Assembly (NCBI GenBank): GCA_002943765.1
Contig: PQWQ01000005.1
Span: 2,046,001-2,110,000, forward strand
Direction: 5' to 3'
Source of the DNA: Psoroptes ovis
Taxonomy: Eukaryota; Arthropoda; Arachnida; Sarcoptiformes; Psoroptidae
DNA: 64,000 nucleotides
The translations under genes and the position numbers were made by a program. The notes beneath the pieces were generated by a model that worked only from the letters and a program-made list of their open reading frames with translations, did not search any database and had not been told where the DNA came from. Position 1 is the first letter of the stretch, and each line of letters starts with the position of its first letter. Of this stretch, positions 32,332 to 45,709 are shown one piece after another.

Positions 32332-35300
32332 TTATTTTGATGATGATAGCTGATGATATGATTGTTGATGATTATGATCACTATGATTACAACCGAATGG
32401 ATCAGATTTTTTGTCCAATATTTTTATGGCCGATTCACGTATCAATGCTAAGAAATCGATCAATTGTTCTTTAGTAAATGTAGAATATAATTGATGTTGT
32501 TCATCAGCAATCAAATCAGCTATACGTAAACATTCAGAATAATCATTCGAATCACGATATATTGAATGTAGCAGGAAACAAAATTGTGGCACATAAATTT
32601 TACGTATACCATTCAATTGTTTTGGACGATAATTTTGCCATTCATTTTGCTTACGTTCAAGTTGCTGTTTTATAATCAAATTCTGTTCGATATCATTATT
32701 AATGATATAGTCATTGATAGTAAAGTTATCATTAGATTGTTGATCATCATCCATCATTGATTCCATATTTTGTCTTCGATTATTTTCATAATCATAATCA
32801 CTTGTTAGTTCGGTTGAAAATATTGATGGTGCTTCTTCACCAGCCGTAGCAGCAGCTATCGATAATTGTCGATTAACTGATTGACGATCATTATTTTGAT
32901 AATCAAAATTTTGATCAATTTCTTGTATCAAATTAGAATCGATAACATCTTTCCATATACCGTTTGGAAAGCATAAGAAATCTAATATTTTTTTCGATGT
33001 ATTTTTCGCTTGTTGATGTAATTGATTTGTCCATACTTCCAGATCATTTTCATATGATTTCAATCGCTGTTCATATAATACACGATCTGAAATACGATTA
33101 ATTGGATGCTTTGGTTTATTCGGTTCACGTGGTTTAGTTGAATATAGAAAATGATGCCTGTTGAATATTTGAATAGAAAAAAAACAGAAAATCAGACGAA
33201 ATTAAATTGATAAGACAAAAACTTACCATTTCTTAAACGATTCATTTGCATCGAAATATGTTTGATGACAAAGATATTCACGAATAACATTTTCAATATC
33301 GAAACCTGAATCAAAATTTTTCGACAATTTCCATTCATTATATGATTTATTGATTATATTTTTCGGCAAACGATCATAAACACTGTATGCTAAATCAATT
33401 TTCTGTTCCAATAAAAACATACGTATCAATGCATTTGATTGCCATAACAGTTCCAAATATTCTGGATTATCACCATCCAATAATAACCAATTTAATGAAT
33501 TAATTTTACGATAATCTTGTTCAGTTATTTGATTTGATAATAAATTTGCTGTCAATAATGATAATGTAGCTTTTGATTCATTATCTGATTGTTGTTGATT
33601 ATTATTATTATTATCAAAGTTTAATTGACCAAAATTTGCATGTGGTATAGATTTAGAGCTCAATAATTGATAACCAGTTTTATTTAAACGTATATTATCA
33701 AGTGTTAAAGTCAGAATTGCATTTATATTTAATTTTGCATTTTTAGCAATGATTAAACATAAACGACGATCTGAATCATCATCAATGGTTTTGAGTAATG
33801 TTGAAAATGTTTGTATTTGTTTGATTTCGGGTAAAAATTTTATATAATATGCAATCAATTCGATCAGTTTGAATTCAATCAAAAATCCAATATAAATTTC
33901 AATAATTTCAATACATAATTTATGTTTTTGATTATCATAATTGTTATTATCATTGCTGTCATTAATTTGATTTAAATTTTTCAAACATATTACAATATGA
34001 GCAAATAAACGTAATAAATTCGGTTCAATAACTTTGATCATTAATTCATCTTCCATATCACGCAATTTATTTGTAGCAGTCGTTATTAAATTACCATCGG
34101 TACCACTTAAATTGATCGATGTATTTAACCATGATGATGTCGATAATGATAATTGATCATTCGATGCTGATGTAGCTGATGTTTTCAATATTGATTTTTT
34201 CATCATACGTGTTTGTCGATTTGTTTGAATGGATTTTGACCATTCGTAGAGATTTTCAATCAATTGATCAACATTGGATAATATCAGATGTTTTACAATT
34301 AAACGATAACATTCTTCTTCCAAATGTGTAATGAATGTTGATGTTTGTAAGCTAAATTGTATTTCTAATTCATGGAATATTTCTTTCGGTGTTAAACGAT
34401 TATCCCAATATGAATCGGGTAATTCTACATTAACTCTTGGCTGCATATCTGGTTTCGATATGTTCGTATCGATCAACAAATTTTCCAAGTGTACATCTAA
34501 TGAACATTTAAAATATGCCCATAATTTATCCATCCATTTATTACATAATGGCATCAATATTGAACGATTACCACTGAATATGGCAAATATAGCACGTTCA
34601 TATAGATTAGTGCCATCCATTTTTGAACATTTCCATGATGTATATTTCCACAAGTCTCGATATGGATTACCATAAATCGGTATCAATTGCTTGACAGCTG
34701 ATGAATACATTGATGATGATTTATTACTGTTTGGTGATGATGTCACCGATTGTTGTTGTTCTCGATCATTTCGATTATTATTCAATTCATCATTATAATT
34801 TGGATCATTGAAAAATATCCAGCCATCCAATGCAGCCGATAACCAAAAATACCCGAAACGTTCAGCAATTTCTTTACCTTCTTGTAATTTACCAGCACGT
34901 ATTAGCTTGAATAAATGATGAAATAAACGATTTTCATCTTCTTTATCCAAATCATGTAACGGTTGACCATTACGTATCGATGCATCTGGATCCATTTCTT
35001 GACAAAGAACGCGTTGATTTGTTGTGAATAAACATGATTGTTTTTGTTTATTTTTATTAATTTTCAATTGATGCAAAGTATTTTCCCAATAACATGGACC
35101 ATTTGAATAGTAATTCATTTTTTCAACCGAAAATTTTTCATCTTCATCTTCATACATAGATTCTAACCAATCGATAACGATTTGCATTTCACGTAACATT
35201 GAATTTTTTTCCATAACACGTTCAACTAATTCAGAATCGTTCAAACGTAAACGCATATCTTCTTCGATTTCAATGTCCATACGATTATTGTCATTGTTAA

Positions 35301-36178
35301 TATTCTGATAAATATTTATCTGTGGTTGTTGATCACCATTATTACCACCAATTGTTGATTGAAATCGATCAACAAATAATACTTTGAACAAACACCAAAT
35401 ATTACGTTCAAGACGAATTAATTGATAAAATTTATTCAAATAATTCAAATGATGTTCGGTGGTTTGCAATGGATTCAGCGTACTATGATTATTTTCTAAT
35501 AAACGTTTAGTAACGATCAAATTATCATCACATGTATTGTGAAATGATTCAATCATTGAGAAAACATTTAAAATGTTTTGCTGTTGTTGATGTTGTGATG
35601 ATAATGTTGATGCGATTGTACCATCTACGGTTGCATATGTAGATGTTGATAGTAGATTGAATGGTTGTAAAAATTTTTGATTCAATTCGAAAAATTCTTG
35701 AAATATACTTAAACGTGCCATTTCATCTTCGGTTATTTGATCATCATCGAAATTTATTTTCGGTGTTGCAGCAGTGGTAAGAACTGCTGATGATGGAGAT
35801 GGTGATACGTTTCCTAGATTCATAGAATTATGTATCAACAATGGTGATTGTTGTTGTTTGATCATTGATAATTGTGAATTAATTAAATTATCAGTCATAG
35901 TTGAATCAATATTTGTTGATAGATTGGATTGATTCATCGAAACGGATGATGCGGAATCATTGGCCAAATTGAATGAATTATTTGTTTTGGTGCGATCTAT
36001 TAATTTTAAGAAGATTAAAACAAAATTAGAACAAAAAAAAGGTAAAATAGACCCTAATAATCTTACTGAATGCAAGTTTTGAAAAACGTGAATGATTTCG
36101 CGGTTGTGCCATCGGCGAATCCATGGCCGCATAATATTGATCAATGATATTTCGACGATTATTTGATGATTGTGACAT
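32332..36178 (-). CDS. Nup107: Nucleoporin NUP107 (Y-complex scaffold of the nuclear pore)
   Basis: Three exons on the minus strand: 36178-36067, 35996-33227 and 33157-32332. They join in frame to 1235 residues through 70- and 69-nt introns. NUP107 binds the stem of the Y-complex and is a structural part of the nuclear pore. The body is an all-helical Nup84/Nup107 solenoid. Recognition rests on INSLNWLLLDGDNPEYLELL, SNALIRMFLLEQKIDLAYSV, the C-terminal block around CFPNGIWKDVI and YVPQFCFLLHSIYRDSNDYS, and the ending ALIRESAIKILDKKSDP. Start 36178 (MSQSSNNRRNIIDQYYAAMD) gives a disordered N-terminus, normal for the family; the ATG at 36133 is an alternative. It is longer than the ~900-residue human protein because of Ser/Asn-rich inserts (about residues 40-150 and 470-500). 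Confidence 0.9.
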
Positions 36179-37523
36179 TTTGCTTTCCACTTTTTGGTTG
36201 TTTTTAATCAATTTTTGATGGAAATCAACGCTATGCTCAATATGACACCACAGTATTATCATCAACACAGAGAAAATCACATGGAATTTTCAAAGCCGAA
36301 CAGGCTTGAAGAAAAAATGAGCGGCAAATCGTGAACAAAAAAAAACATAAACGACCGCCATCTGATGTAAGCCGAAACAATTCATGAAATTCAAATTTGA
36401 AAAATTCAAAGTTCATCATTCAAGACAATCAACATTGAAACACTGGTGATAATGATTATGATGAAAGTGTAACTGATCCTCCCACCACTGTTCACGTTTA
36501 AAGTTAACCGACTAATTATTACTACCGTGATTTGAATTCATAGACATTCATTTACTTGTCAACACATGTTACCGACGTAATAATCATTGATAATGATTTT
36601 TTCCAAAGGTAATACCTTTAAACAAAAATCATTTAATGAAATATGAAATAATCATCCATTCGGCAAGCGATCATAATGATCATACAACAATCAACCAACA
36701 AAGAATTTTAAATTCAAAATTCATTATCATTGTTGGGATTCATTGTCGGATATGGTGCATTTAATTTGAAACAAAAACACATTTTCAAACAAAACATTTA
36801 AAATGATTCAAAAAATGAAGAAATTTTCAAAATTTTTCGAATACGGGTCGAATCATCCTAGGGAGTAATGAAGGATTGAATCATGGAACCTAAACCTATG
36901 GTAGGGCCAATAAAATAATTGATATCATAGTTTAAATAGGCCAAATAGACGTTCAGTAAATATTTGAACCATTAAAAAAAACAATGAAACGATGAAATGA
37001 TACAAAAACTTTTTAAATCCAACGAAGAAATCAGCAAAAATGAATTTTGATTTGATTTTATTTATGTTTATTTGTGTGTTTTTGCCTGTTTATGTTTCTT
37101 TGTTTTCAATTTCGACTCACACATCTAAACAATCGGTGATAATAATGATGATGATAATTGTGCTATGATCATAATTTATTAACGGGGTAGGATTAAATTT
37201 TCGGAATTGTTTTAAGGTTGAATTCCATTGGAATTTTTTCAGGGAACATTTCACGTTTAAATGTGCTTTTATATGGAGCGTAAAATATTCAAAGTTTCAA
37301 ATTTTTAGAAAAAAATTGTTTGAAAGTTTTCAGGGTTTTTCATTTTTCAAACTCTTTGAAATCATGAATCGTTGTTCTTCCGAATTGGTCGCGAATTATC
37401 GATTGATTCATTGAATGAAATGTTTGTTCGATTAATTGATCAAATGATAGATTACATTCAATGATACAATCAGGTGGTGATGATTCTTCGATGAAAACAG
37501 TGGTAGTACTGGTAATAGAATGA
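36179..37523. other. NUP107 upstream region and neuropeptide gene 3' region
   Basis: AT-rich, with no plus-strand gene visible. It includes the GC-rich motif at 36355. The reading frame at 37340-37585 overlaps the last neuropeptide exon in another frame and most likely lies in 3' UTR. Confidence 0.55.
36355..36364 (-). promoter_or_regulatory. CAGATGGCGG motif upstream of NUP107
   Basis: Reads CAGATGGCGG on the coding strand of NUP107, 177 nt before its ATG. This resembles a YY1/Pho-type ATGGCGG promoter element and matches the core of the site at 8804. It is GC-rich in an AT-rich setting. Function inferred. Confidence 0.3.
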
Positions 37524-38685
37524 TTATCGGCGGCCAGGATTACGTCCACCTGGACGTAAAAAATCTTGTCCCAAGCTTTCACCACCTAAAAACGAATTTT
37601 CACAATCCCCGCCAGGTAATCCGCTTATACAATTCATGCGTTTCGATCGTTGATCATTGTTTCTATTGGTTTGCGAGAGATATATCAATGAATTTCATGA
37701 GAATCATTTATTGAGTTAAGAATTCGAATCAAGAATCTTACTTGATATCTTCACCACTCATAGCTGATGGATATTGTTGCGGCTGCGGTTGTAATTGCGA
37801 CTGTGAATCGACCAATTCATAAGATAATTGATTCGATGGCATCGAATTCATCGAATAATCTTGTGATTGCAGTGATGAACGCTTACCGGGCGATGCTTGC
37901 GATTCCCATATTCGTCTGGCATTCGATGCCGAAATGTAATCACGAAAATCGCAATTATTCGACAGACCAGCGTTGATCAAACATGATCGTTTACTTGATT
38001 TTAAGTTGATTCATTGAAAACAAAGAATTAAATAGAAACAACAAAATTAAATCCCCGAATATCAGCAAGAAAATCAGTGAAAATCAATAAGGAAAACATT
38101 GAAATTGTCATGACTTACCGACTACTATAATTATTTCGACCATTTATAAGTTTATTATCATTATTATAATTACTCAGAAAATCAATCAATTCTTGACTAT
38201 TATCATTATTATTATTATCATTGTTGTTGTTGTTGTTGTTGCGGTTACCATTACGTAATAACATGATTGGTCGTAAAAAATAGAAACGATCTTTGATTTG
38301 ATTAAAAAATTCATCATTCAATGATCGTTTTTGTTGATGCTTGTCATAATCATTGTAATTATCATTGTTATTATGATTGAATAATTTTGCAATCGTTGTT
38401 GTTGATGATTTTTGTGGCAAAGATAAGCGGTAACTAATGAAAAAAAATCAAATCATTGAATCGAATCAAAGTTTGATCAATCAAAAACAATTCGATCAAA
38501 ATCAATTCAGTTAGTCAATCAATCAATTGAATTTACCTTGATTTAGTTTCAGATGATGACAATGATGATGATGAAGGCGATAATGCCAATGATAATGATA
38601 ATGATTCAATGATAATCAACAATATCATTACCATCAATAATGAAACGTTTTTTTTGTTTGATATTGACATGATTTCCATTTTCAT
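37524..38685 (-). CDS. Calcitonin-type neuropeptide precursor with two Cys-pair Pro-amide peptides
   Basis: Four exons on the minus strand: 38685-38537, 38433-38119, 37993-37742 and 37662-37524. They join in frame to 284 residues with GT..AG borders. Exon 1 encodes a signal peptide (hydrophobic SLLMVMILLIII). Exon 2 is an Asn-rich propeptide with a KR site. Exon 3 begins by completing RKR, then SCLINAGLSNNC..., ending at SPGKR: two Cys nine residues apart and a C-terminal Pro-Gly-Lys-Arg, the layout of invertebrate calcitonin-like peptides (Pro-amide after processing). Exon 4 gives SKR, then MNCISGLPGGDC..., ending NPGRR and a stop: a second Cys-pair, Pro-amide peptide. If the exon 3 donor is not used, AAG|TAA stops translation at 37738, giving a form with only the first peptide. 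It would be secreted and act on a class B GPCR. Boundaries are my reconstruction. Confidence 0.75.
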
Positions 38686-41600
38686 TTCGATGTTTTGTGC
38701 TGCTTTGTCATTTGAAATAGTTAAAATTAACCTTTCAAAAGTTGAAATTGTTTAAATTAACCTTTCAAACTGAATCGAGAGTCAATTAGAGAGTAGATTA
38801 GATTGATAAAGGGTTAAATTTTCAATTAATTTTGATTTCAAATTAATTTGAAAACAAAAAATTTGTCAAATTGAGTGTCGCAGAGGAAATATGATCATCA
38901 ATTGAAGTCATCAAATTTCATCAGATTTTTGGCCCGATTTTCACAGATTTTTCTCACAGAATCATTCAGAAAATAATTGAAATCAGGACTGGAGCGGCGA
39001 ATATATATTTGATACCCTTATGGAAATAATCATCATTTGAAAAATAATGATGATTTGAAAAATGTATTCGAATTTATATATGAATAAGCGAACATGTTCT
39101 CATTATAATATTGTTTGAAAATAATAATAAATGTTTTTGTAGGAAAATGCAAACATGTACAAAGTGTTTATTATTATTGTAATCATCATCATCATAAAAA
39201 GCCTCTGAAAATGAATAGGGTCTTGATGATGATGTGCTTATGATGTCGGTAAAGCACCATAAAGCAATAATGGGTGGAATATATTGAAAATTTTTTTCGG
39301 TAATAATCAAAGAGAATATTCATATATTCGGAATATTCTGTTTTCTGAAACATGTATCCATATTTCAATGTGTATTTTAAATGTGGCGTATGCGCAATTC
39401 CATCCGAAATAATTGAAAAAAAATTTAAACAATTGATAGATTGATCAATCAATCAATCAATTTATTGATTATTATTCATTAAAATTGGGAGAGAAAAAAA
39501 TATTTTAATGAATTGATTTGATCAGTGAATATTATTGCAAGAAAATTATGACGTGATGAAATGATTAAAATAAAATAATGAATGAAATGTTGAAATGCTG
39601 CGATTGGATAATCGATTGATTGAATCTGATCAATCGATAGAATCAACATGGATTATCGATTTGTTTATCGTAAATGATTTTGGTACGAATTAATGATTGA
39701 ATGAGTAAACAAATGAGTAAATCAATGAGTGAGTAAATAAATGAATGAATAATTAATGAAAATCAATGAATATAATCAATGGAAAATCTATGAATATCAC
39801 CTAATCAATAAATCATATTTCATTCATATTTGAATTATTTTGATTGTTTGATTTGATTGATTCGATTGAAGACAATTAAAAAAATTACTACCAATGATAG
39901 TAAAAGTAATAATTCGAGAAAATTTACGTCAATCGGAAACATAACAATAATCAATAAATTTGTATCAATAGTTTATTACACTGCATATGTCTGCAATGGA
40001 TTGAAGAACTATGATCTATGATCGTCGCTGATTATTATTATTATTATTATTATTACTATTAATTCAAACAAGTTTAAATGATATTCGATCATTTAATTTG
40101 CTTCGATTCAAGTTATTCATATTCAAGATATGCAAAATATGGGAATAAATGAGAATTTCGAGCCATAATTGTTGAACAAAAGAATCGATTGAACAATATC
40201 GATCAAGATAAACACATTGTTAGTATTACAACAATATTTGAAACAATTGATTAATAAAAATGAGAATTAAAATTGATAAAATTGAAAAAAAATATTCAAA
40301 ACATCTGTTTTATTGGAATTTTATTATTAAAGTATGAATTATCAAAATTCAAACTTGATTATCGATCATTATTGTTATTAGTACTTGATTATTTGTTGAT
40401 TATCGATTATTATCAATATGGTTTATTGTTACGGTCGTTTATCGTTTATAATTGTTATTAAGTTAATTCATGAAAATCGATTTTCGTACATTCCTTAGTT
40501 TTACAAACAGTTTCATTCAATTTACAGCATAATACAATGATTATTATTATCCGAAAGAAATAAAAATTCAATGGCAAAGTCAATGTTGATTGTCATTGAT
40601 TCATACTTGAAACAGTCACAATAACAATGATGATAATGATGATGATCGATGATTGAATAAATATTCATAAAATTAATCATAACAACAATGATGATAATAA
40701 TAATCGATGACTTTGAAAATTTTACAATTTATCATCTCAATCTTTATGGCTTTTTGTAATTTTTGATTTACGACCAAATTGTCTCCAACAAACGAATTTC
40801 AATTATTACGAATATTTTATCACCATAATCATATTTAGTGAAACATTGTAATACAATAATAGTAATCGAGTGATATGATGATGATGGCCATGACGATGAT
40901 GTCAATGGTGATGATGATGATCAGCCATAAACAACTACAAAGACCACATCATCATCATTACCATCATTACCAACATTACCATCACGGTCATAAATTGTCA
41001 GTGATAATGAGTTATGAAATAATAAATTGATCATGGATTGTAAAAATGAAACCGAATCGAATGATTCAATTATTCAATTAAAATGGAGATTCTTTGGCCG
41101 AGGATTTTGAAGAAATTTTCGATTGATTTTCATTGATAATTATCGAAAAAATGAAAACTGATCCAATCAATCAAATGAAATTCTTGTAATTCGATCAAAA
41201 CTAATCGAATTTGACCAATATTTTCAATCCTTTCAAGGGTTGATGCGTGTAAACATTGAGAATTCTTATGGAAACAATCTTAACCCAACGTATCCAATGA
41301 ATTCATAACCCTTTGATCTTTGAATTATTCTGGGAAAAAAATTTTTCCATTATCGCGCGAAAATTACCATCTTCACATCTTTATTCAATTAAACAAACAT
41401 TCATTTGATTGGGGGCGAAATTAAGCTGAGAGAAAAATTTTAATCAGAAAAATTACCATAATCAATATGAAAAACAATGGAAACAAGAAAAATTTCCTAA
41501 CGAACATCATCATTATTCATATTTACATTTTTTGAATTTAAAACTTCAAATATTTGTGAAAATTTGATTCAAATATTCATTTTGAAAAAATTTACATATT

Positions 41601-43984
41601 TTTTAATTCGATTCAAAGCCACGAAAGCCTTTTGTCATTGTTTTCATATTGAATTCATTTTGTTGAATTCATGTGATTGATTTCGATGATTCATCGAATC
41701 GCTGAGCGAATTAAAATTCATTTATTCATAAATTGACAGGTAATATACATCCATCCATAAAGAATTCATACACAACGAATGGATTGGATGGATGAATGAT
41801 TGGTGGTGGTGGTGGTGGACTGAAGTGATGGATTGAGGTGGGATTTTTTTTACGGGGAAACTTTTAGAATCTTTGAATCTAGGAATCTTGGAATCTCTGA
41901 AAACTTTGATTCTCTTTTTCTTACCTGAATAATCAAATTCTGTGGAAAGCCAAAGAATTTTGATGAATAATTTTGCATAATTTTCAATTGTCTATGATCT
42001 CCTACACATATAATAAATCAAATATCGACGACTATGATGATGACAAAGACGAATATTAATAAATGTTTCGAAAGATTATTATTTGCCTTATGGAAATTAT
42101 GAATTAATATTCATAATCATCATTATTATCATTTATTTTCTTATGTAAATACATTGAGATTGATTTGAATACATTTTTTTCAAAAAGTTTTTCTCGTTTT
42201 TTTGATGTATTATCATTCATATTATTATTATTTATATTTTTGAGCAGTCATAAGGTGTTTATTCTTTGCTATGTTTGCTCCAAACTTGTTTAACCAAACT
42301 TTTCGCGAATTTTCACTTTTCAAATACCTTTACTCCGTTGTATTACTAGTCTGTTTGGTTGTACCGAATGAAATCGGTGACGATTTCCAATAATGACACC
42401 TTAGTAATCACGCAATAGTGATTTATTGAAAGAGCCTACTCATTGGTCATTGTATTATAATTGTAATATCTGTCAATAGATAATTTTGTATTAATTTTAA
42501 TTTGATTGAATAAATGCCAAAGAAATTTTTTCAGAGAAAATTCTTAGACATTTATCTTAGGGAGATTGTCCATTTAAAACGAATGAAAACGAATAAATTT
42601 GTATATTTTAAAGCGCGAAAATTTAAATTTAATTTTGGTAAATAATTCTGGTAACAGTACCATCTGTTGATGGCAGTGAAATGTTTTGAAAAATTTAAAT
42701 TTTTTTCAAATTTTTTTTTTTTTTGAAAAATTTCAAATATTTCTTCATTTTTATCACATTTAAGAGATCAAATTGGAGATTCAAAATACTAAAGATGATG
42801 ATAACAAAGTTGATGATGGGATGATGAATCTATCACATTTGAAAGAATGTGTAAAATTTCTAATAAATCACACATTTGACAACAAGTAGCAGCAGCAGAA
42901 ACAGCCGAAGATGCAAAGGGCAATTGAAATTAAATAATTCAATCAATTCAATTGGTTAAATCGTTAATTAATGATTTGATCAGAATGTATGTATCGAAAT
43001 AGAATAAATAATAAGTATTTTAATGAATAAATGAATTTTAAAATTTTCAAAATATCAATCATTTATCAGTCAAACTATTTAAAAACAAATAAACAGATGA
43101 ACAGATAAGAATCATTGGAAATTTGCATCTTTGAAAGCTGCTAAAAGTTAATTATTTTGTTTTTCCAGAAATTTATGGATCAATTAATGGAAATTTTGCT
43201 GATAAGAGTCAATCAGCAATGTTGAAAGCATCAACAACAGTAGCAGATACTTACAAGCAATGTGAATTACAAGCAATGAATTAATTAATTACAAAAACGT
43301 ACCAATGTAATTATACGAAAACAACAAGCATTTAACAAGCTATGACGATGATACCAATGGCGATGGTTCTATTATCTTTGATCTTGTTGTGATCATACTT
43401 GATGATCATACCATCCATCAGCAGGTACACACGCCGAAGTCAATTCGAGAGAACCATCAAATATTCATGAATTATTGTAACCATTTCCAATATCTCATCA
43501 TTTTTATCGTCATCATCGATGAATAAACATGATGATTTGATGAAATCATCAATGAAAATTGGACAAATACAATGCAAAAACATCGATTAAAATCTAGTAC
43601 AAAATTCATTGATTCATCAATCATTCAATTGATTGGTTCATAACCATTGATATGTACTTGTGTCATTCTCATATGTGTGTGTACATCAATCAAATCAATG
43701 TTCAATCAATCAATTATTTAAATATTCAAAGATTCAAAGATAATAATTATGAAATAAAATTGAAATTTCATTGAAATTTAAATTGTTTTTTGTTTCATTT
43801 TTGTTTATGTTTTGACTATTGTGATTTCAAACCTGTAATTTTGTAAATTTTTTTTTGACTGTTTGTGGGTTTTTCTATTACATTCATTAAATTCATGGCT
43901 TCTTTGTGTTTTTTTTATTTAAATTTAAAAATAGTCACCAAAATTTCACATTGTCATCATTCAATACAGATTTTAATGAACAGA

Positions 43985-44010
43985 ATAAATAAATAAATAA
44001 ATAAACAAAC
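43985..44010. repeat. AAATAAATAAAC microsatellite
   Basis: Tandem AAATA units turning into AAACAAAC, in noncoding DNA. Confidence 0.7.
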
Positions 44011-45486
44011 AAAGGAAATTTCAATTAATCATTCGAGAAACAACAATTGCTACATTAATGATGGTCACAAGCAACGATTGGTGAATGAACAATGAATCAA
44101 TGATGAATCTATCAATCAATCAATCAATCATTGGTCATTGATGAGTGAATCAATCAATCAATGCTTAAAGAATCGACTGCAAACAATTTTGAATTTAAAA
44201 TTGAATTTGAAATTGAATTAAATCCAACTAATTTAAATCCGATTTTGATCAAATCAAATTGAATCAAGTAAAGTGTTTTGATTTATTTTTTCTGTTGTTT
44301 GTTTGAACTTGTACTTCAACCAATTTGACAAGTGAATATTTGAAAATATTTGATAATTTTTTAACCCTTTCAACCCTTTGATTTAATGAAAAAAAAATTC
44401 TAATGAAATATAAAGCGGAATAGATTTATTTTTAAATTTAATCATCGTTCAATGGATGATAACTTTTGAAAGTCGAAATTCCAATCATATTTTCATATTT
44501 TTTTCAAAAATAAACATCATTTTTGTTGAATCAAATTAATTGATGAACAAAGACAAGATCAGCCAGAAAAACCCAATTAAACCGGTAATAATTTATCATT
44601 TCATTGCTTAATTAATCAACAACGAAAAAAAAACCCAAGTAAATCATCGAAGTAAGGTGTATCACACCATTGAAAGTTCATCATAAATATATGAAGATGT
44701 AAAATTGAAAATAAAGAAATATTTGAAGAATTTGTGTCATTCGCTGTTGTTATGTGGTGATGAATTTGATGATTTGACCATAAATACTCTCTCGTTATCT
44801 TATTTGAGAAATTTTCGAAAAAAAAACATTGAACATTTCTTCGATATAAAAACATTACGAATTTCAAAATCATTATCAAAGCTTCACTGTGGTACTGTGT
44901 AGTGCAGTGGTGTGATTTAACCCTTTACCCAGGTGTGTTTATGTGAAAATTTTCTGCTTTTGATTATCAAAACTTGAAATCTATAGACTCAATTCAATGA
45001 GCTAAGTTTTCTAATAGACAAACAAAAGGTATGTTTGAACCCTTTACCTATACTTTTGACCTTTGAGATTTTCAAATAAAAATATGGATTTAATGACGTC
45101 AATTAATTAATTTGTAACTAATTAAACCATTTACTTTAATTGTCATTAGAATAATGACAATCAGTGCTTAGGTGTAGACTCAATATATGACTAGTAGTAA
45201 ATCATTTATGTAAGATTAATAAATATTTAATTTAACATCTGTGCAATATGGATTTACTAACAATTATTTTAAATTATTACATTAAAAATTATCGTAAATA
45301 ACTTGTTGATCTAAATTTAGAACTCAGGCATATCATTTTCTACAATTTGCACGTTTAGTTTGCACGTAAATTTGACAATTTATGATTTTTAAATGATGAA
45401 AATGTCATTAGAATCAAAAGAAAAAACAGTTAATTCGATTTCAAGCATAATCCACTGAATTCTTGCATTAAAATTGACAATCTAAG

Positions 45487-45533
45487 ATGTGAAAATCCAT
45501 GATTATTATATGTGAAATCATGGATTTTCACAT
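45487..45533. repeat. Perfect inverted repeat, 18-nt arms and 11-nt loop
   Basis: Arms 45487-45504 and 45516-45533 are exact reverse complements around the loop attatatgtga. It lies 177 nt before the KCNQ-type ATG, so it may be in its 5' UTR or promoter. Without flanking target duplications there is no sign that it is a transposon end. Confidence 0.85.
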
Positions 45534-45709
45534 ATTAAAAATTCAATTAAAAATTTTATTCAAATTTCAATTTAATCAAAGAAAAATTAATAATAATCTA
45601 ATGATAATCGTTTTTTTTCAATTATCCCAACTGTCCAGATCATCAAATCATTATTTCATTGAAGCATTACAATTTCATTTTAAGAATAAATTATCATCAA
45701 ACAAGAAAA

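Larger units (their letters stand above)
38686..45709. other. 7-kb gene-poor region with AATC, ATA and AATA repeats
   Basis: The longest stretch without a supported gene. It contains (AATC)n and (AATA)n blocks (for example 39446-39470, 43985-44010 and 44110-44165), (TTA)n near 40030, (GGT)n near 41803, and many poly-T tracts. Open frames on both strands are short and compositionally noncoding. No transposon ends were found. The strong hairpin at 45487-45533 lies at its right end. Some of it may be 5' UTR or distant regulatory DNA of the channel gene. Confidence 0.55.

Noticed and set aside
36831..36900. Possible tRNA-like string near 'acgggtcgaatcatcc'
   Set aside because: No cloverleaf arms could be built around it.
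37340..37585. Minus-strand open frame overlapping the end of the neuropeptide gene
   Set aside because: It is in a different frame from the spliced exon 4 and has no domain; most likely 3' UTR. A minor alternative splice form cannot be excluded.
39446..39470. AATC tandem block considered as a CRISPR-like or satellite array
   Set aside because: A plain 4-nt microsatellite without spacers; the setting is eukaryotic.
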